DNA from: an uncultured delta proteobacterium
GTDB taxonomy: Bacteria > Myxococcota_A > UBA9160 > JAFDET01
DNA: 64,000 nucleotides
Direction: 5' to 3'
NCBI GenBank assembly: GCA_947259215.1
Contig: CAMYLJ010000005.1
Location: 1 to 64,000 of the forward strand
This document shows, in pieces, positions 17,858-25,922 of this stretch. The notes under the pieces were generated by a model. It had not been told where the DNA came from. It did not search any database and worked only from the letters and a program-made list of their open reading frames with translations. Positions within the stretch are counted from its first letter, which is position 1. Each line of letters starts with the position of its first letter. The position numbers and the translations under genes are program-made.

Positions 17858-17938
17858 CTCAATCCCGCCCGCCGATCCGCCGAAAGGAGAGGTGCACCCG
17901 GGTATTTCCCGGGGGCCGGGCCTCTCGGCGGAGGGCGG

Positions 17939-18829
17939 ATGCCCCACTGCAAGTCCTGCAACACGACTCTCGCTCCGGCGGAGCGGCACTGCCCGAACTG
18001 CGGTCGGACGGCCAGCCCGGGCTCGTCGTTGTCGGGCTTCTCGCCCGTGGTGCCGCCGGCCCTGACGGGCCCCTCACCCCTGTCCGAAACCCAGCCGCCC
18101 GAGCTGCCTCCCGAGGAGGAGCCCGAGGCGGAGGCCGAATCCGCCGCCGAGGCGGCTCCGTCCCAGGAAGCCGCAGCGCCCGAGAGCCCGGAGCTGCCGG
18201 AGGAGTCCCCCGTCGAGCCGCCCACGACCGAGGAGATCCTCGAGGAGCTCGAGCTCAGCGAGCCTCCGCGTCCGCCCGTCCGCGAGATCATCGAAGACCC
18301 GGACGACGATACCCAGACCCAGGAGCGTCCCCGGCCCGTCCGGGAAGACGCCGGAGCCGAAGCCATGCCCGAGAAGACCGCCAAGGCCGCCGCCCGCCCT
18401 GCCGTCAAGGCCACCCCGGCCACCGGCCCGGCCTCCCTCTTCAGCCTCCAGCCCGACGAGCTGCGGGCTCGGGTGGCGGAGAAGCCCGATATGCTCGAAA
18501 AGGGCCTCTCGGTCTTCAAATCGGGGGGAAAGACCGTCGGTGCGGGCTACGAGACGGAGGTGGGGGAGATCGACCTCCTGGCCGTGGACGCCTCCGGGGG
18601 CCTGGTGGTGGTGATGGTGGCGCCTCGCGGCACCAATCCCGTGGGGCCCGTCCTCGAGCGGCTCGGCTGGGTGTCCAAGCACGTGGCCGAGGAGGGCCAG
18701 GATGTGCGGGCCATGGTGCTCCTGGAGCCCCCGGCGCCCGAGCTCCCCTATGCCGCCAAGGCCGTGGCCGACACCGTGTCCTTCAAGACCTATCGGGTCA
18801 CCGTCGCCCTCGACGACGTGGTTCCGTAA
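17939..18829 (+). CDS. Zinc-ribbon protein with acidic linker and degenerate NucS-like (PD-D/ExK) domain
   Basis: A 296-residue protein of novel-looking architecture. A zinc ribbon at the N-terminus (C4-x2-C7, C18-x2-C21) is followed by a long Glu/Pro/Ala-rich linker (about 45-165). The C-terminal domain (about 170-296) resembles the NucS/DUF91 nuclease: GYETEVGEIDLLAVDASGGLVVV has E210 and D212, then LERLGWVSKHVAEEGQDVRAMVLLEP. The expected ExK pair of the nuclease reads M226-V-A228, so the catalytic lysine is gone. It is probably a non-cleaving binder. GGAGGGCGG precedes the ATG. It lies in the same direction as the 18883 gene. Confidence 0.7.
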   Translation: MPHCKSCNTTLAPAERHCPNCGRTASPGSSLSGFSPVVPPALTGPSPLSETQPPELPPEEEPEAEAESAAEAAPSQEAAAPESPELPEESPVEPPTTEEILEELELSEPPRPPVREIIEDPDDDTQTQERPRPVREDAGAEAMPEKTAKAAARPAVKATPATGPASLFSLQPDELRARVAEKPDMLEKGLSVFKSGGKTVGAGYETEVGEIDLLAVDASGGLVVVMVAPRGTNPVGPVLERLGWVSKHVAEEGQDVRAMVLLEPPAPELPYAAKAVADTVSFKTYRVTVALDDVVP

Positions 18830-18850
18830 GCCTCCAGCGCGCCCCCCGGG

Positions 18851-18879
18851 TATACTGTCACCCTCCAACAACGGAGGGT
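18851..18879 (+). promoter_or_regulatory. Promoter -10 with hairpin covering the ribosome site
   Basis: TATACT at 18851-18856 is followed by ACCCTCC-AACAAC-GGAGGGT (18860-18879), a perfect 7-bp hairpin whose right arm is the Shine-Dalgarno of the TTG-start gene at 18883. If transcription begins near 18860-18863, the 5' end of the mRNA would mask its own ribosome site. Confidence 0.4.
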
Positions 18880-18882
18880 GCG

Positions 18883-20022
18883 TTGGAAGCCAAGACCCTG
18901 ATCGAGCTCGCCCAGGACCGCGAGGTGCGCAAGGCCGCCGGATTCCGCGTCGTGGCCGAGCGCCTGGACGCCGCGGTGCTGGCGGGACTCTACGCCGGGC
19001 AGCGCGACACCGCGCCGCGCCGCGGCGACGCCGGCAAGAAGTACCTCGGCGGGCGCGACGGCACGCTGCCGAAGCGCGGCGCTCGCCGCGACGAAGACCA
19101 GCTCGCCATCGCGCTCGTGAACCACGCGCGCGAGAACTCGCAGACCCTGAAAATTCCGCCGCGCTTGCACGGCGAGGAGTGGGGTGAGCTGCTGCCGCTC
19201 GACTACCACGTGCCGCTCAAGCTGTCGGCGTCGGAGCCGGCGGGCGTGAACCGCGTCGACGTGCTCGGGATCGGGCCGGACGATCGCATGGCCGTGATCC
19301 TGCTGAAGTACGTGGCGCCTTCGGCCACCCGCGGCTCCACCGGCGACACTCCGCTGCGCGCACTGCTCGAGGCGCTGGCCTACGCGGCGATTCTCGACGC
19401 CAACGCGGAGACCCTGCGCGCGGAGGCGCAGGAGACCTTCGGACGCACCTTCGCGGAGGCGCCGCCCCTGGTCTACGTGATCGGAAGCCCGCGCTACTGG
19501 GAGCTCTGCCGGCGGCGCGAGGCGCAGAAGGGCGCGGCCTGGATCAACCAGCTCGAGCGCCTGGTCACGGTGCTGCACGAAGGCGACCCGCGCGTGATCG
19601 ACGAGGACGAGGAACCGGGACCGGCGCCGAACGCCCTCGGGCTCGGCGTGCGCTTCCTCGGGCTCCAGCTCGACGGCGACCCGCCCTGGGAGCTGCGGGA
19701 CGACAAGCCCACCTTCGAGGCGGCGCCTCGGCTGGTCCCGGCGTGGGAGTCCACGGCCGGGCGCATCAAGCCCAAGTCGAGGCCGCGCTCCAAGCCGAAG
19801 TCCGATGAGCCGGAGATCGTCGAGGCGGACCTCTCGCGCCCGATGCGCGGCTACGCCGTCACCGAGGCGTACACCGCGGGCGACCGCATCCAGCACCCCA
19901 CCCTGGGTGTCGGGGTCGTGCAGGGGGTGGCAGGGCCCACCAAGATCGAGGTGCTCTTCGATGGGGTGAAGCGGGTGCTGGTGCACGGCCGCGGTAGCCC
20001 CTCGTCACCCGCCGCCGTCTGA
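18883..20022 (+). CDS. Uncharacterised protein with C-terminal beta-barrel-like tail
   Basis: A 379-residue protein I do not recognise. The N-terminus (IELAQDREVRKAAGFRVVAERLD) is helical. A central alpha/beta region (about 95-240) includes PLDYHVPLKLSASEPAGVNRVDVLGIGPDDRMAVILLKYV and APPLVYVIGSPRYWELCRRREAQ, which has the feel of a restriction-endonuclease-like or PD-(D/E)xK fold, but no catalytic set can be named. A Lys/Arg/Pro linker precedes a terminal module, AGDRIQHPTLGVGVVQGVAGPTKIEVLFDGVKRVLVH, resembling CarD/Tudor-like barrels that end several myxobacterial proteins. TTG at 18883 is supported by GGAGGGTGCG; a longer frame upstream overlaps the previous gene. Confidence 0.6.
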   Translation: MEAKTLIELAQDREVRKAAGFRVVAERLDAAVLAGLYAGQRDTAPRRGDAGKKYLGGRDGTLPKRGARRDEDQLAIALVNHARENSQTLKIPPRLHGEEWGELLPLDYHVPLKLSASEPAGVNRVDVLGIGPDDRMAVILLKYVAPSATRGSTGDTPLRALLEALAYAAILDANAETLRAEAQETFGRTFAEAPPLVYVIGSPRYWELCRRREAQKGAAWINQLERLVTVLHEGDPRVIDEDEEPGPAPNALGLGVRFLGLQLDGDPPWELRDDKPTFEAAPRLVPAWESTAGRIKPKSRPRSKPKSDEPEIVEADLSRPMRGYAVTEAYTAGDRIQHPTLGVGVVQGVAGPTKIEVLFDGVKRVLVHGRGSPSSPAAV

Positions 20023-20036
20023 GTCATCCCAGCCGC

Positions 20037-21278
20037 GTGGGACGGATCTCGCGTTGGTGCGCCGCGGGAGCGGTGGCGCTGGTCGCCGGCTGCGGGGCGG
20101 GCGAGGGCGAGGAGCCGCCTGCGGACTCGCCCATGGCAGCGCGCGCGCCGGACGCCGCCGCCGAAGGCCTCGACCGCGCGGCGGTGCTGGGTTCCTTCCT
20201 CGACGCCCACTGGCAGCTCCCGGTTCCGGCTCAGGGCCCGCCGCCCGAGGGTTGGAGCGAGGCCGAGGCGTCGCTCGATCCCCAGGTCTGCGGCGCCTGT
20301 CACCCGAAGCAGCACGCCGAGTGGGAGACGAGCCTGCATGCCGGGGCCTGGTCCCCGGGCTTCGCGGGCCAGCTGGTGGAGGGGGGCCTCGCCGACCCGG
20401 ACGCGCGCGCCAGCTGCATGACCTGCCATGCGCCGTTGACGGAGCAGCTCGCGGACGCGGAGCTGCGGGCCCAGGGCATCGTGTGCGCCGGCTGCCACGT
20501 GCGCACCCACGAGCACCGGGGACCGCCTCGGCGCTCCGAGCTTCCCCCCGCCGCGGACCCGCTGCCTCACGGCGGCTTCACGCCGCGCGAGGAGTTCCAG
20601 CAGGCCCGCTTCTGCGCGACCTGCCACCAGTTCTTCCACGACGCGGGCGTGAACGGGAAGGCCGTCGAGAATACCTTCGCCGAGTGGCAGGCGAGTCCGT
20701 TCGCCGAGCCGGGGCCGGACCAGCGCGACTGCCAGGACTGCCACATGCCGGACCGCGCCCACCTGTGGCGCGGCATCCACGACCCGGAGATGGTGCGCTC
20801 GGGCGTCGAGGCATCCCTCGAGCCGGCCGGCGCGGGCCTCTCGGGCGAGCGGCTCGAGGCCAGGCTCGTGCTGCGCAGCACGGCCGTCGGCCACGCCTTC
20901 CCCAGCTACGTGACACCCCGCGTCTTCCTCGAGCTGTGGCAGGCGGACGCCGCCGGTGCCGAGATCGCGGAGACCCGCGAGGCCTTCACGGTGGCCCGCA
21001 TCCTCGACTTCGGCAGCCACCCCTGGGAAGAGATCCAGGACACGCGCATTCTCCCGGGCGGCGCCGCGACTCTCGACTACGCCCGTCCGCGCGCGCCGGG
21101 CGCCGCCGCCCTGAAGGGCCGCGTGCGCGTCGACCCCGACTTCCACTACCGCAGCGTGTTCGCCGCGCTGAAGGACTCCTACACCACCGAAGAAGCCCGA
21201 GGCCTGATGCGCGACGCCCACCGCCGCACCCTCCAGTCCCCCTACGCCCTCTACGAACTGAACCTCCCCCTGCAATAG
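20037..21278 (+). CDS. Pentaheme c-type cytochrome lipoprotein
   Basis: A 413-residue exported electron-transfer protein. Lipobox VAGC is near residue 19. Five CXXCH heme sites occur: CGACH, CMTCH, CAGCH, CATCH and CQDCH, all between about residues 85 and 240. The remaining C-terminal half (VEASLEPAGAGLSGERLEARLVLRSTAVGHAFPSY...) is a beta-rich domain without hemes, like those of cytochrome c-554-type family proteins. The redox partner is unknown. GTG at 20037, 14 nt after the previous stop, has no clear ribosome site. Converges on the NPC-repeat cytochrome across a GGGGACG-type hairpin. Confidence 0.82.
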   Translation: MGRISRWCAAGAVALVAGCGAGEGEEPPADSPMAARAPDAAAEGLDRAAVLGSFLDAHWQLPVPAQGPPPEGWSEAEASLDPQVCGACHPKQHAEWETSLHAGAWSPGFAGQLVEGGLADPDARASCMTCHAPLTEQLADAELRAQGIVCAGCHVRTHEHRGPPRRSELPPAADPLPHGGFTPREEFQQARFCATCHQFFHDAGVNGKAVENTFAEWQASPFAEPGPDQRDCQDCHMPDRAHLWRGIHDPEMVRSGVEASLEPAGAGLSGERLEARLVLRSTAVGHAFPSYVTPRVFLELWQADAAGAEIAETREAFTVARILDFGSHPWEEIQDTRILPGGAATLDYARPRAPGAAALKGRVRVDPDFHYRSVFAALKDSYTTEEARGLMRDAHRRTLQSPYALYELNLPLQ

Positions 21279-21292
21279 AGGGGACGAATGGA

Positions 21293-21375
21293 GGGGACGT
21301 TCCTCAGCTCTTGCGCCAGGTGCCACTCCTCGACTCGAGGAGTGGCACCTGGCGCAAATCTCGAGGAACGTCCCC
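21293..21375. repeat. GGGGACG-family hairpin (copy B)
   Basis: Inverted repeat with arms of 38 nt: 13 matching outer bases (GGGGACGTTCCTC), a 5-nt internal mismatch, then 20 matching bases, closed by CGACTCG. A fragment GGGGACGAATG directly precedes it (21281). It lies between two convergent cytochrome genes. Confidence 0.82.
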
Positions 21376-21393
21376 GTTCTTGCGCTGCTGGGC

Positions 21394-22077
21394 CTACCTG
21401 CGCGGCTTGCAGGGGTTGCACGGGTTGGCCGCGCAGGGATTCGCCCCGCACGGATTCGGCTTCCAGCTCTTCTGGACCTGCTCCACGTACGCGGCCAGGG
21501 CGGCCAGCTTGCGGGCGTCCTGCTTGTCGTTCCAGTCGAAGGCCTCGGCCTGCATGGGCTGGAGCATGCAGAACTGCACCATCTCGGCCGCGCTCACCTC
21601 GCTGGCGCCCGACTGCTGCTTCACCATGGCGACCGGGTGCGGGTAGGCCTTGGCGAAGGTCGGCTGGAACTGGGCGCCGCCGGTGTGGCAGGTGGCGCAG
21701 GCGGCGCCGTTCGTGCTGAGCGACGTGTCGTTCCAGAGCTGCCTGCCGAGCGCCACGTCGCCGCCGCCGAGGGTGTAGCCGGCGGGCTGCTTGAACTTCT
21801 TCGGGTCCACGGAGGCGCTGCCGCCGCACGGGTTCGCGCCTGCACAGGGATTCTTGCCCGCACACGGGTTCTTGCCGGCGCAGGGATTCTTTGGGGCGCA
21901 GGGGTTCTTCTTGGCGCACGGATTGGCGCAGGGGTTCGCGCACGGGTTCTCGTGGTGGTCCGCCTGGGCGGCCGGCGGCGCCACGCCCGCCAGCGAGAGG
22001 GCGAAGGCGAGGCCGAGCAGGCCGCGCGCGAGCGCCAGCCCGACCCGGGGTGCACGCGTCTGAAATACCGAGATCAT
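21394..22077 (-). CDS. Monoheme cytochrome c with NPC cysteine repeats
   Basis: A 227-residue exported protein. The signal peptide ends near residue 39 (PPAAQA|D). Residues about 44-84 contain eight Asn-Pro-Cys tripeptides spaced by 1-3 residues, and the last 20 residues contain four more. Between them is a class-I cytochrome c core with CATCH at 127-131, FVGG-like GGGDVALGRQLWND, and a Met-rich segment FCMLQPM that could supply the axial methionine. The twelve extra cysteines could bind metal or form a disulfide/thioether network. AGGAGGACCC precedes the ATG. Regulation and partner are unknown; another cytochrome gene is convergent. Confidence 0.8.
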   Translation of the reverse strand: MISVFQTRAPRVGLALARGLLGLAFALSLAGVAPPAAQADHHENPCANPCANPCAKKNPCAPKNPCAGKNPCAGKNPCAGANPCGGSASVDPKKFKQPAGYTLGGGDVALGRQLWNDTSLSTNGAACATCHTGGAQFQPTFAKAYPHPVAMVKQQSGASEVSAAEMVQFCMLQPMQAEAFDWNDKQDARKLAALAAYVEQVQKSWKPNPCGANPCAANPCNPCKPRR

Positions 22078-22198
22078 CGATTGGGTCCTCCTTCGGATCC
22101 TGGGTCCACTACGTCGCTCCGGTCTGGAGAGTTACGGGGGCCGGTGGGTCCGGAGCTCCTCACCGATCCCTTCCCTTGGGGGGGCTCTCCCCCGCCGG

Positions 22199-22204
22199 TA
22201 TGCT
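22199..22204 (+). promoter_or_regulatory. -10 element, possible leaderless transcript
   Basis: TATGCT ends 9 nt before the ATG at 22214; the intervening CGGCCGCC region has no Shine-Dalgarno sequence. Confidence 0.35.
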
Positions 22205-22213
22205 TCGGCCGCC

Positions 22214-23128
22214 ATGTCCGCCGAATCGCTGCAGCCGACGAGCGTCCGCATCCACGCTCGCGCCGGGCTGCTCGGCAACCCGTCGGATGTCTACGGCGGC
22301 AAGGCGCTTGCCGTCTCCCTGGCCGACTGGTCGGCCGTGGTGCGCCTCGAGCCCTCGGACGAACTGCGCTTCGATGCGGCACCCGACGGTCGGAAACTGC
22401 TGGAGGCCGCCCTGGGCCGCCTGCCCGAGCTGCCCCACCGCCGCCTCGCCCTCTCGTTCGAGAGCGACATCCCCCGCCAGGTCGGACTGGCGGGCTCGAG
22501 CGCCATCGTGGTGGGGGCGCTGCGCGCGCTGTGCCGGGGCTTCGGGCTCGAGCTCCACCCGGCGGAGCTGGCCGAGCGCGCGCTGGCCGCCGAGGCCGAG
22601 GACCTGGGGATCGTCGCGGGGCCGATGGACCGGGTGATCCAGGCCTACGGGGGTCTGGTGGCGATGGACTTTCGCGGGCCGCGCGGTCCCGACGCGTATC
22701 GGCGTCTCGACCCGCAGCTCCTGCCCCCCCTCTTCGTGGCCTGGGATCCCGAGCCTGGCGAGGTCTCCGGGGTGCCCCACGCGGCCGTGCGCGAGCGCTG
22801 GCGGCGCGGCGACCCGGCGGTGCGCGAGGCCATGGCGATCTTCCCGAAGCTCGTGGACGAGGGTGTGACCTGTCTCGAACGGGGCGACCTCGACGGTTTC
22901 CGCCACTGCGTCGACCGCAGCTTCGACACCCGCGCCGCCATCTGGCCCCTGCGAGAGCGCGACGTCGAGTTGGTGCGAATCGGCCGCGCGCAGGGCGCGG
23001 CGGTGAAGTTCTGCGGCTCCGGCGGCGCCGTGGTCGGCGTGTTGCGCAGCCCGGACGCCTACCCGCCCCTGGCGCGCGCCTACGCCGACGCTGGCTTCCG
23101 CAGCCTCGTCCCGACGGTGGCTCCGTGA
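22214..23128 (+). CDS. GHMP kinase (sugar-1-kinase / glucuronokinase-like)
   Basis: A 304-residue small-molecule kinase. GHMP motif 1 is RAGLLGNPSDVYGGKAL, motif 2 (ATP loop) QVGLAGSSAIVVGAL, motif 3 KFCGSGGAVVGVL. The LLGNPSD N-terminus and EDLGIVAGPMDRVIQAYGG resemble glucuronokinase and related sugar-1-kinases. It would phosphorylate a sugar at C1. The next gene, a nucleotidyltransferase, overlaps it by 4 nt, so together they could salvage a free sugar to an NDP-sugar. The sugar cannot be told from sequence; mevalonate-type substrates are less likely given the partner. Confidence 0.82.
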   Translation: MSAESLQPTSVRIHARAGLLGNPSDVYGGKALAVSLADWSAVVRLEPSDELRFDAAPDGRKLLEAALGRLPELPHRRLALSFESDIPRQVGLAGSSAIVVGALRALCRGFGLELHPAELAERALAAEAEDLGIVAGPMDRVIQAYGGLVAMDFRGPRGPDAYRRLDPQLLPPLFVAWDPEPGEVSGVPHAAVRERWRRGDPAVREAMAIFPKLVDEGVTCLERGDLDGFRHCVDRSFDTRAAIWPLRERDVELVRIGRAQGAAVKFCGSGGAVVGVLRSPDAYPPLARAYADAGFRSLVPTVAP

Positions 23129-23859
23129 AGGCCTACCTGCTGGCCGCCGGCTACGCGACCCGTCTCTACCCGCTCACGAAGGACCGGGCCAAGCCGCTGC
23201 TCGAGGTGGGAGGAAAGGCGCTTCTCACGCACATCCTGGAGCGCATCACGCCCTTGGCGGGGCTCTCCGAGGTGGCGGTGGTCGGCAACACGAAGTTCGC
23301 CGGCCAGCTCGAGGCCTGGGCCGCGAACGTCGACTGCCCGGTCCCGGTGCGCGTCCTCGACGACGGCTCGACGCAGGAGGGCGATCGGCTCGGCGCGGTC
23401 GGCGACATCGCCTTCGCGCTGGAGCACGTCCCGCCGGCGGGGGAGGACATCGTCGTCGTGGCCGGCGACAACCTGCTCGGCTTCGACCTGGCGCCGGCGC
23501 AGGCCGCGTTTCTGGCGGCGCGCCGGCCCACGATCCTGGTGCGCCGGCTGGAGCGCGACGGCCCGTCCGCGTACAACGAGGTGACGCTCGGCGAGAACGA
23601 CGGGGTCACGGGCTTCCGCGAGAAGCCGCCGGACCCGGGCACGCCCTGGGCCGCCATCTGCCTCTACTTCTGGCCGCCGGAAGTGGAGGCGCTGCTGCGC
23701 GAGTACCTGGCCGGCGGCGGAAATCCGGACGCGCCGGGCCACTTCATCGAGTGGCTCGTCCGCCGCACCGAGGTCGTCGCCCAACGCACCGACGGCGCCT
23801 GGTTCGACATCGGCAGCCACGAGGCCCTGGTGGAAGCTCGCGCGCGCTTCGGCGGCTAG
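23125..23859 (+). CDS. Sugar-1-phosphate nucleotidyltransferase
   Basis: A 244-residue NTP transferase. The nucleotide-binding motif is LLAAGYATRLYPLTKDRAKPLLEVGGK at the N-terminus, VVAGDNLLGFDL carries the metal Asp, and TGFREKPPDPGTP the sugar-phosphate loop. It makes an NDP-sugar from the product of the upstream kinase. GTG at 23125 sits in GTGA, overlapping the kinase stop. Short for the family: no C-terminal left-handed helix, so no acetyltransferase activity is fused. Confidence 0.9.
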   Translation: MKAYLLAAGYATRLYPLTKDRAKPLLEVGGKALLTHILERITPLAGLSEVAVVGNTKFAGQLEAWAANVDCPVPVRVLDDGSTQEGDRLGAVGDIAFALEHVPPAGEDIVVVAGDNLLGFDLAPAQAAFLAARRPTILVRRLERDGPSAYNEVTLGENDGVTGFREKPPDPGTPWAAICLYFWPPEVEALLREYLAGGGNPDAPGHFIEWLVRRTEVVAQRTDGAWFDIGSHEALVEARARFGG

Positions 23860-24000
23860 CCAGGCAACCCGGAGCAAGAGCCTCCACGCTGCGTCCAGCG
23901 CGCCGGAGTCCCGACGCCCGCAAGCCCGGCGCCCCGAGTCGCGCGCGCCCTGGTGGCCCGGACGCCGGGCGCGCAGCGAGCCGAAGGCGAGCGGAGTTCA

Positions 24001-24897
24001 TCAGGCCTGAACCGTCATCTTCTTCAGCGCTTCGATCCGCTCGTCGAGCGGGGGGTGACTGAGGAAGAGGCGCTTCAGGCCGTGTGCGCCGCCGCCGGCG
24101 ATGCCGAAGGCCGCCATCTGCTCGGGCAGCGGCTCGTTGGCGCCGCCCTTCAGCCGCTCCAGCGCCGCGATCATCTTCTCCCGCCCCGCCAGCCGTGCCG
24201 AGCCCGCGTCGGCCCGGAACTCGCGGCGGCGCGAGAACGACATCACGATCATGGTGGCCAGGATCGAGAGCAGGATCTGCGACACGATCACGCCCACGAA
24301 GTAGCCGATCCCGGGGCCGCGCTCGTTGCGGAAGACCACCCGGTCGATGGTGTGGCCGATCACGCGCGAGAAGAAGATCACGAAGGTGTTCACCACGCCG
24401 GAGATCAGGGTCAGGGTGACCATGTCGCCGTTGGCGACGTGGCTGATCTCGTGGCCCAGGACCGCGTCCACCTCGTCGCGGGTCATGCCCTGCATGAGGC
24501 CCGTCGAGACGGCCACCAGCGCTTTGTCCTTGCGGGCGCCTGTCGCGAAGGCGTTCGGCGGGCCTTCGTAGACCGCGACCTCGGGCATGCCGATCCCGGC
24601 GGCGTCGGCGTGGCGCTTCACCGTCTGCACCAGCCAAAGCTCGGCGTCGCTGCGCGGGTCGGTCAGCACCTGGCAGCCAGTCATGCGCTTGGCGCTCCAC
24701 TTGGAGATGGCCAGTGAGATGAACGCGCCGCCGAAGCCGAAGACCGCGGCGAAGGCCAGCAGGGGCCCGAGCTGCAGGTTGTAGTTCTCGTCCAGCGTCG
24801 TGCCGATCCCGAAGAAGTGCGACAGCACCATCCAGGCGATCGACAGCACGATCAGGATCGCGAAGTTCGTGACCAGGAACAGGAATACCCGCTTCAT
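24001..24897 (-). CDS. htpX: Membrane zinc metalloprotease HtpX
   Basis: A 298-residue M48 protease of the inner membrane involved in quality control of misfolded membrane proteins. Two N-terminal membrane segments (about 5-28, 38-60) are followed by [25 protein letters not shown] with the zinc motif HEISH near residue 146, and two more hydrophobic segments ([37 protein letters not shown]). The third zinc ligand is in the [16 protein letters not shown] region. C-terminal [14 protein letters not shown] is typical. Full length. ATG at 24897 directly starts the first membrane segment. Confidence 0.95.
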   Translation of the reverse strand: MKRVFLFLVTNFAILIVLSIAWMVLSHFFGIGTTLDENYNLQLGPLLAFAAVFGFGGAFISLAISKWSAKRMTGCQVLTDPRSDAELWLVQTVKRHADAAGIGMPEVAVYEGPPNAFATGARKDKALVAVSTGLMQGMTRDEVDAVLGHEISHVANGDMVTLTLISGVVNTFVIFFSRVIGHTIDRVVFRNERGPGIGYFVGVIVSQILLSILATMIVMSFSRRREFRADAGSARLAGREKMIAALERLKGGANEPLPEQMAAFGIAGGGAHGLKRLFLSHPPLDERIEALKKMTVQA

Positions 24898-25007
24898 ACG
24901 CTTGCTCTCACCTCCGAGGCCTAGAGGATGGGACGGCGGCGGCCCGCGTCAAGTTCCGATGTCCCCCGGGGACAAGGTCGCCCGGCCCCTGCGGGTACCC
25001 TATCGGC

Positions 25008-25055
25008 GTGACGGAGGCCCTCGGCAAGCAGGCTCGGCGGGCCGTCTTCGACTGA
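25008..25055 (+). CDS. Possible 15-residue leader ORF upstream of an SDR
   Basis: GTG at 25008 opens a 15-codon frame (VTEALGKQARRAVFD) ending 30 bp before the SDR start. TACCCT lies 6 nt upstream of the GTG, the same layout as the leaderless starts at 12747 and 50898. Too short to be confident; could be chance. Confidence 0.2.
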   Translation: MTEALGKQARRAVFD

Positions 25056-25085
25056 GCCCTACCCTCACGGCTCGAGGAGGTTCCC

Positions 25086-25922
25086 ATGAGCGACCCGGCG
25101 ATCCCGACCCCCGCGCCCGAGGCGACCCCTTCCGGCCGGCGCCGCGCCCTGGTGACCGGCGCGTCGTCGGGCATCGGGGCGGCCTACGCGCGGCGGCTGG
25201 CGGCGGACGACTGGGACCTGGTGCTGGTGGCGCGGCGGGTGCCCGAGCTCGAGGCCCTGGCGGGTGAGCTGGAGGAGCGCCGCGGGGTGGGGGCCGAGGT
25301 GTTGGCCGCGGACCTGACCGATCCGGACGGCCTCGGTCGCGTGGAGCAGCGCGTGCGCGACGACCCGGCGCTGGAGCTGCTGGTCAACAACGCCGGCTTC
25401 GGCACCACGGGGCCCTTCCACGAGAGCGACCTGGCGCGCCAGACCCAGATGCTGCGCCTCAACGTGGAGGCGCTGGTGCGGCTCACCCATGCGGCGCTCG
25501 GGCGCATGGTCGGGAACGCGCGCGGCGAGATCGTGAACGTGGCGTCCGGCATCGGCCTGATGCCCGCGCCCTTCTTCGCCACCTACGGCGCCACGAAGGC
25601 CTTCGTGGTGAGCTTCAGCGAGGCCCTGGCCGAGGAGGTGGCGGGGACCGGCGTGTCGGTGCAGGTGCTCTGCCCGGGACTGACGCGCACCGAGTTCCAG
25701 CGAGTGGCCGATACCGACATCTCGAGCCTGCCGGACTTCGTGTGGCAGGACGCGGAGGAGGTGGTCGAGGCGTCGCTCGAGGGGCTGCGCCGGGGCACCT
25801 TGGTCGTCGTGCCGGGGCTGAAGAACCGGCTGCCGCTGGCTTTCCGCGGGGTCGTGGGCCGGACGCTCGTGCGCAAAGCCACGGGCTTCGCCGGCCGGCG
25901 CGGCTGGCTGCGCTCGCTCTAG
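25086..25922 (+). CDS. Short-chain dehydrogenase/reductase
   Basis: A 278-residue NAD(P)-dependent oxidoreductase of the YqjQ/DltE-like group. Cofactor motif VTGASSGIGAAYARRL at about residue 20, NNAGFGTTGPF, catalytic YGATK with the preceding NVASGIGLMPAPFFATYG. C-terminal RGTLVVVPGLKNRLPLAFRG is typical of this group. GAGGAGG precedes the ATG. The last 4 nt overlap the end of the convergent Ltp2-like gene. Confidence 0.9.
   Translation: MSDPAIPTPAPEATPSGRRRALVTGASSGIGAAYARRLAADDWDLVLVARRVPELEALAGELEERRGVGAEVLAADLTDPDGLGRVEQRVRDDPALELLVNNAGFGTTGPFHESDLARQTQMLRLNVEALVRLTHAALGRMVGNARGEIVNVASGIGLMPAPFFATYGATKAFVVSFSEALAEEVAGTGVSVQVLCPGLTRTEFQRVADTDISSLPDFVWQDAEEVVEASLEGLRRGTLVVVPGLKNRLPLAFRGVVGRTLVRKATGFAGRRGWLRSL

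Noticed and set aside
17545-20022. A very long plus-strand frame upstream of the 18883 gene
   Set aside because: Its first 440 codons overlap msrA and the zinc-ribbon gene and are Arg/Pro-rich without motifs; the TTG at 18883 with a ribosome site is the sensible start.
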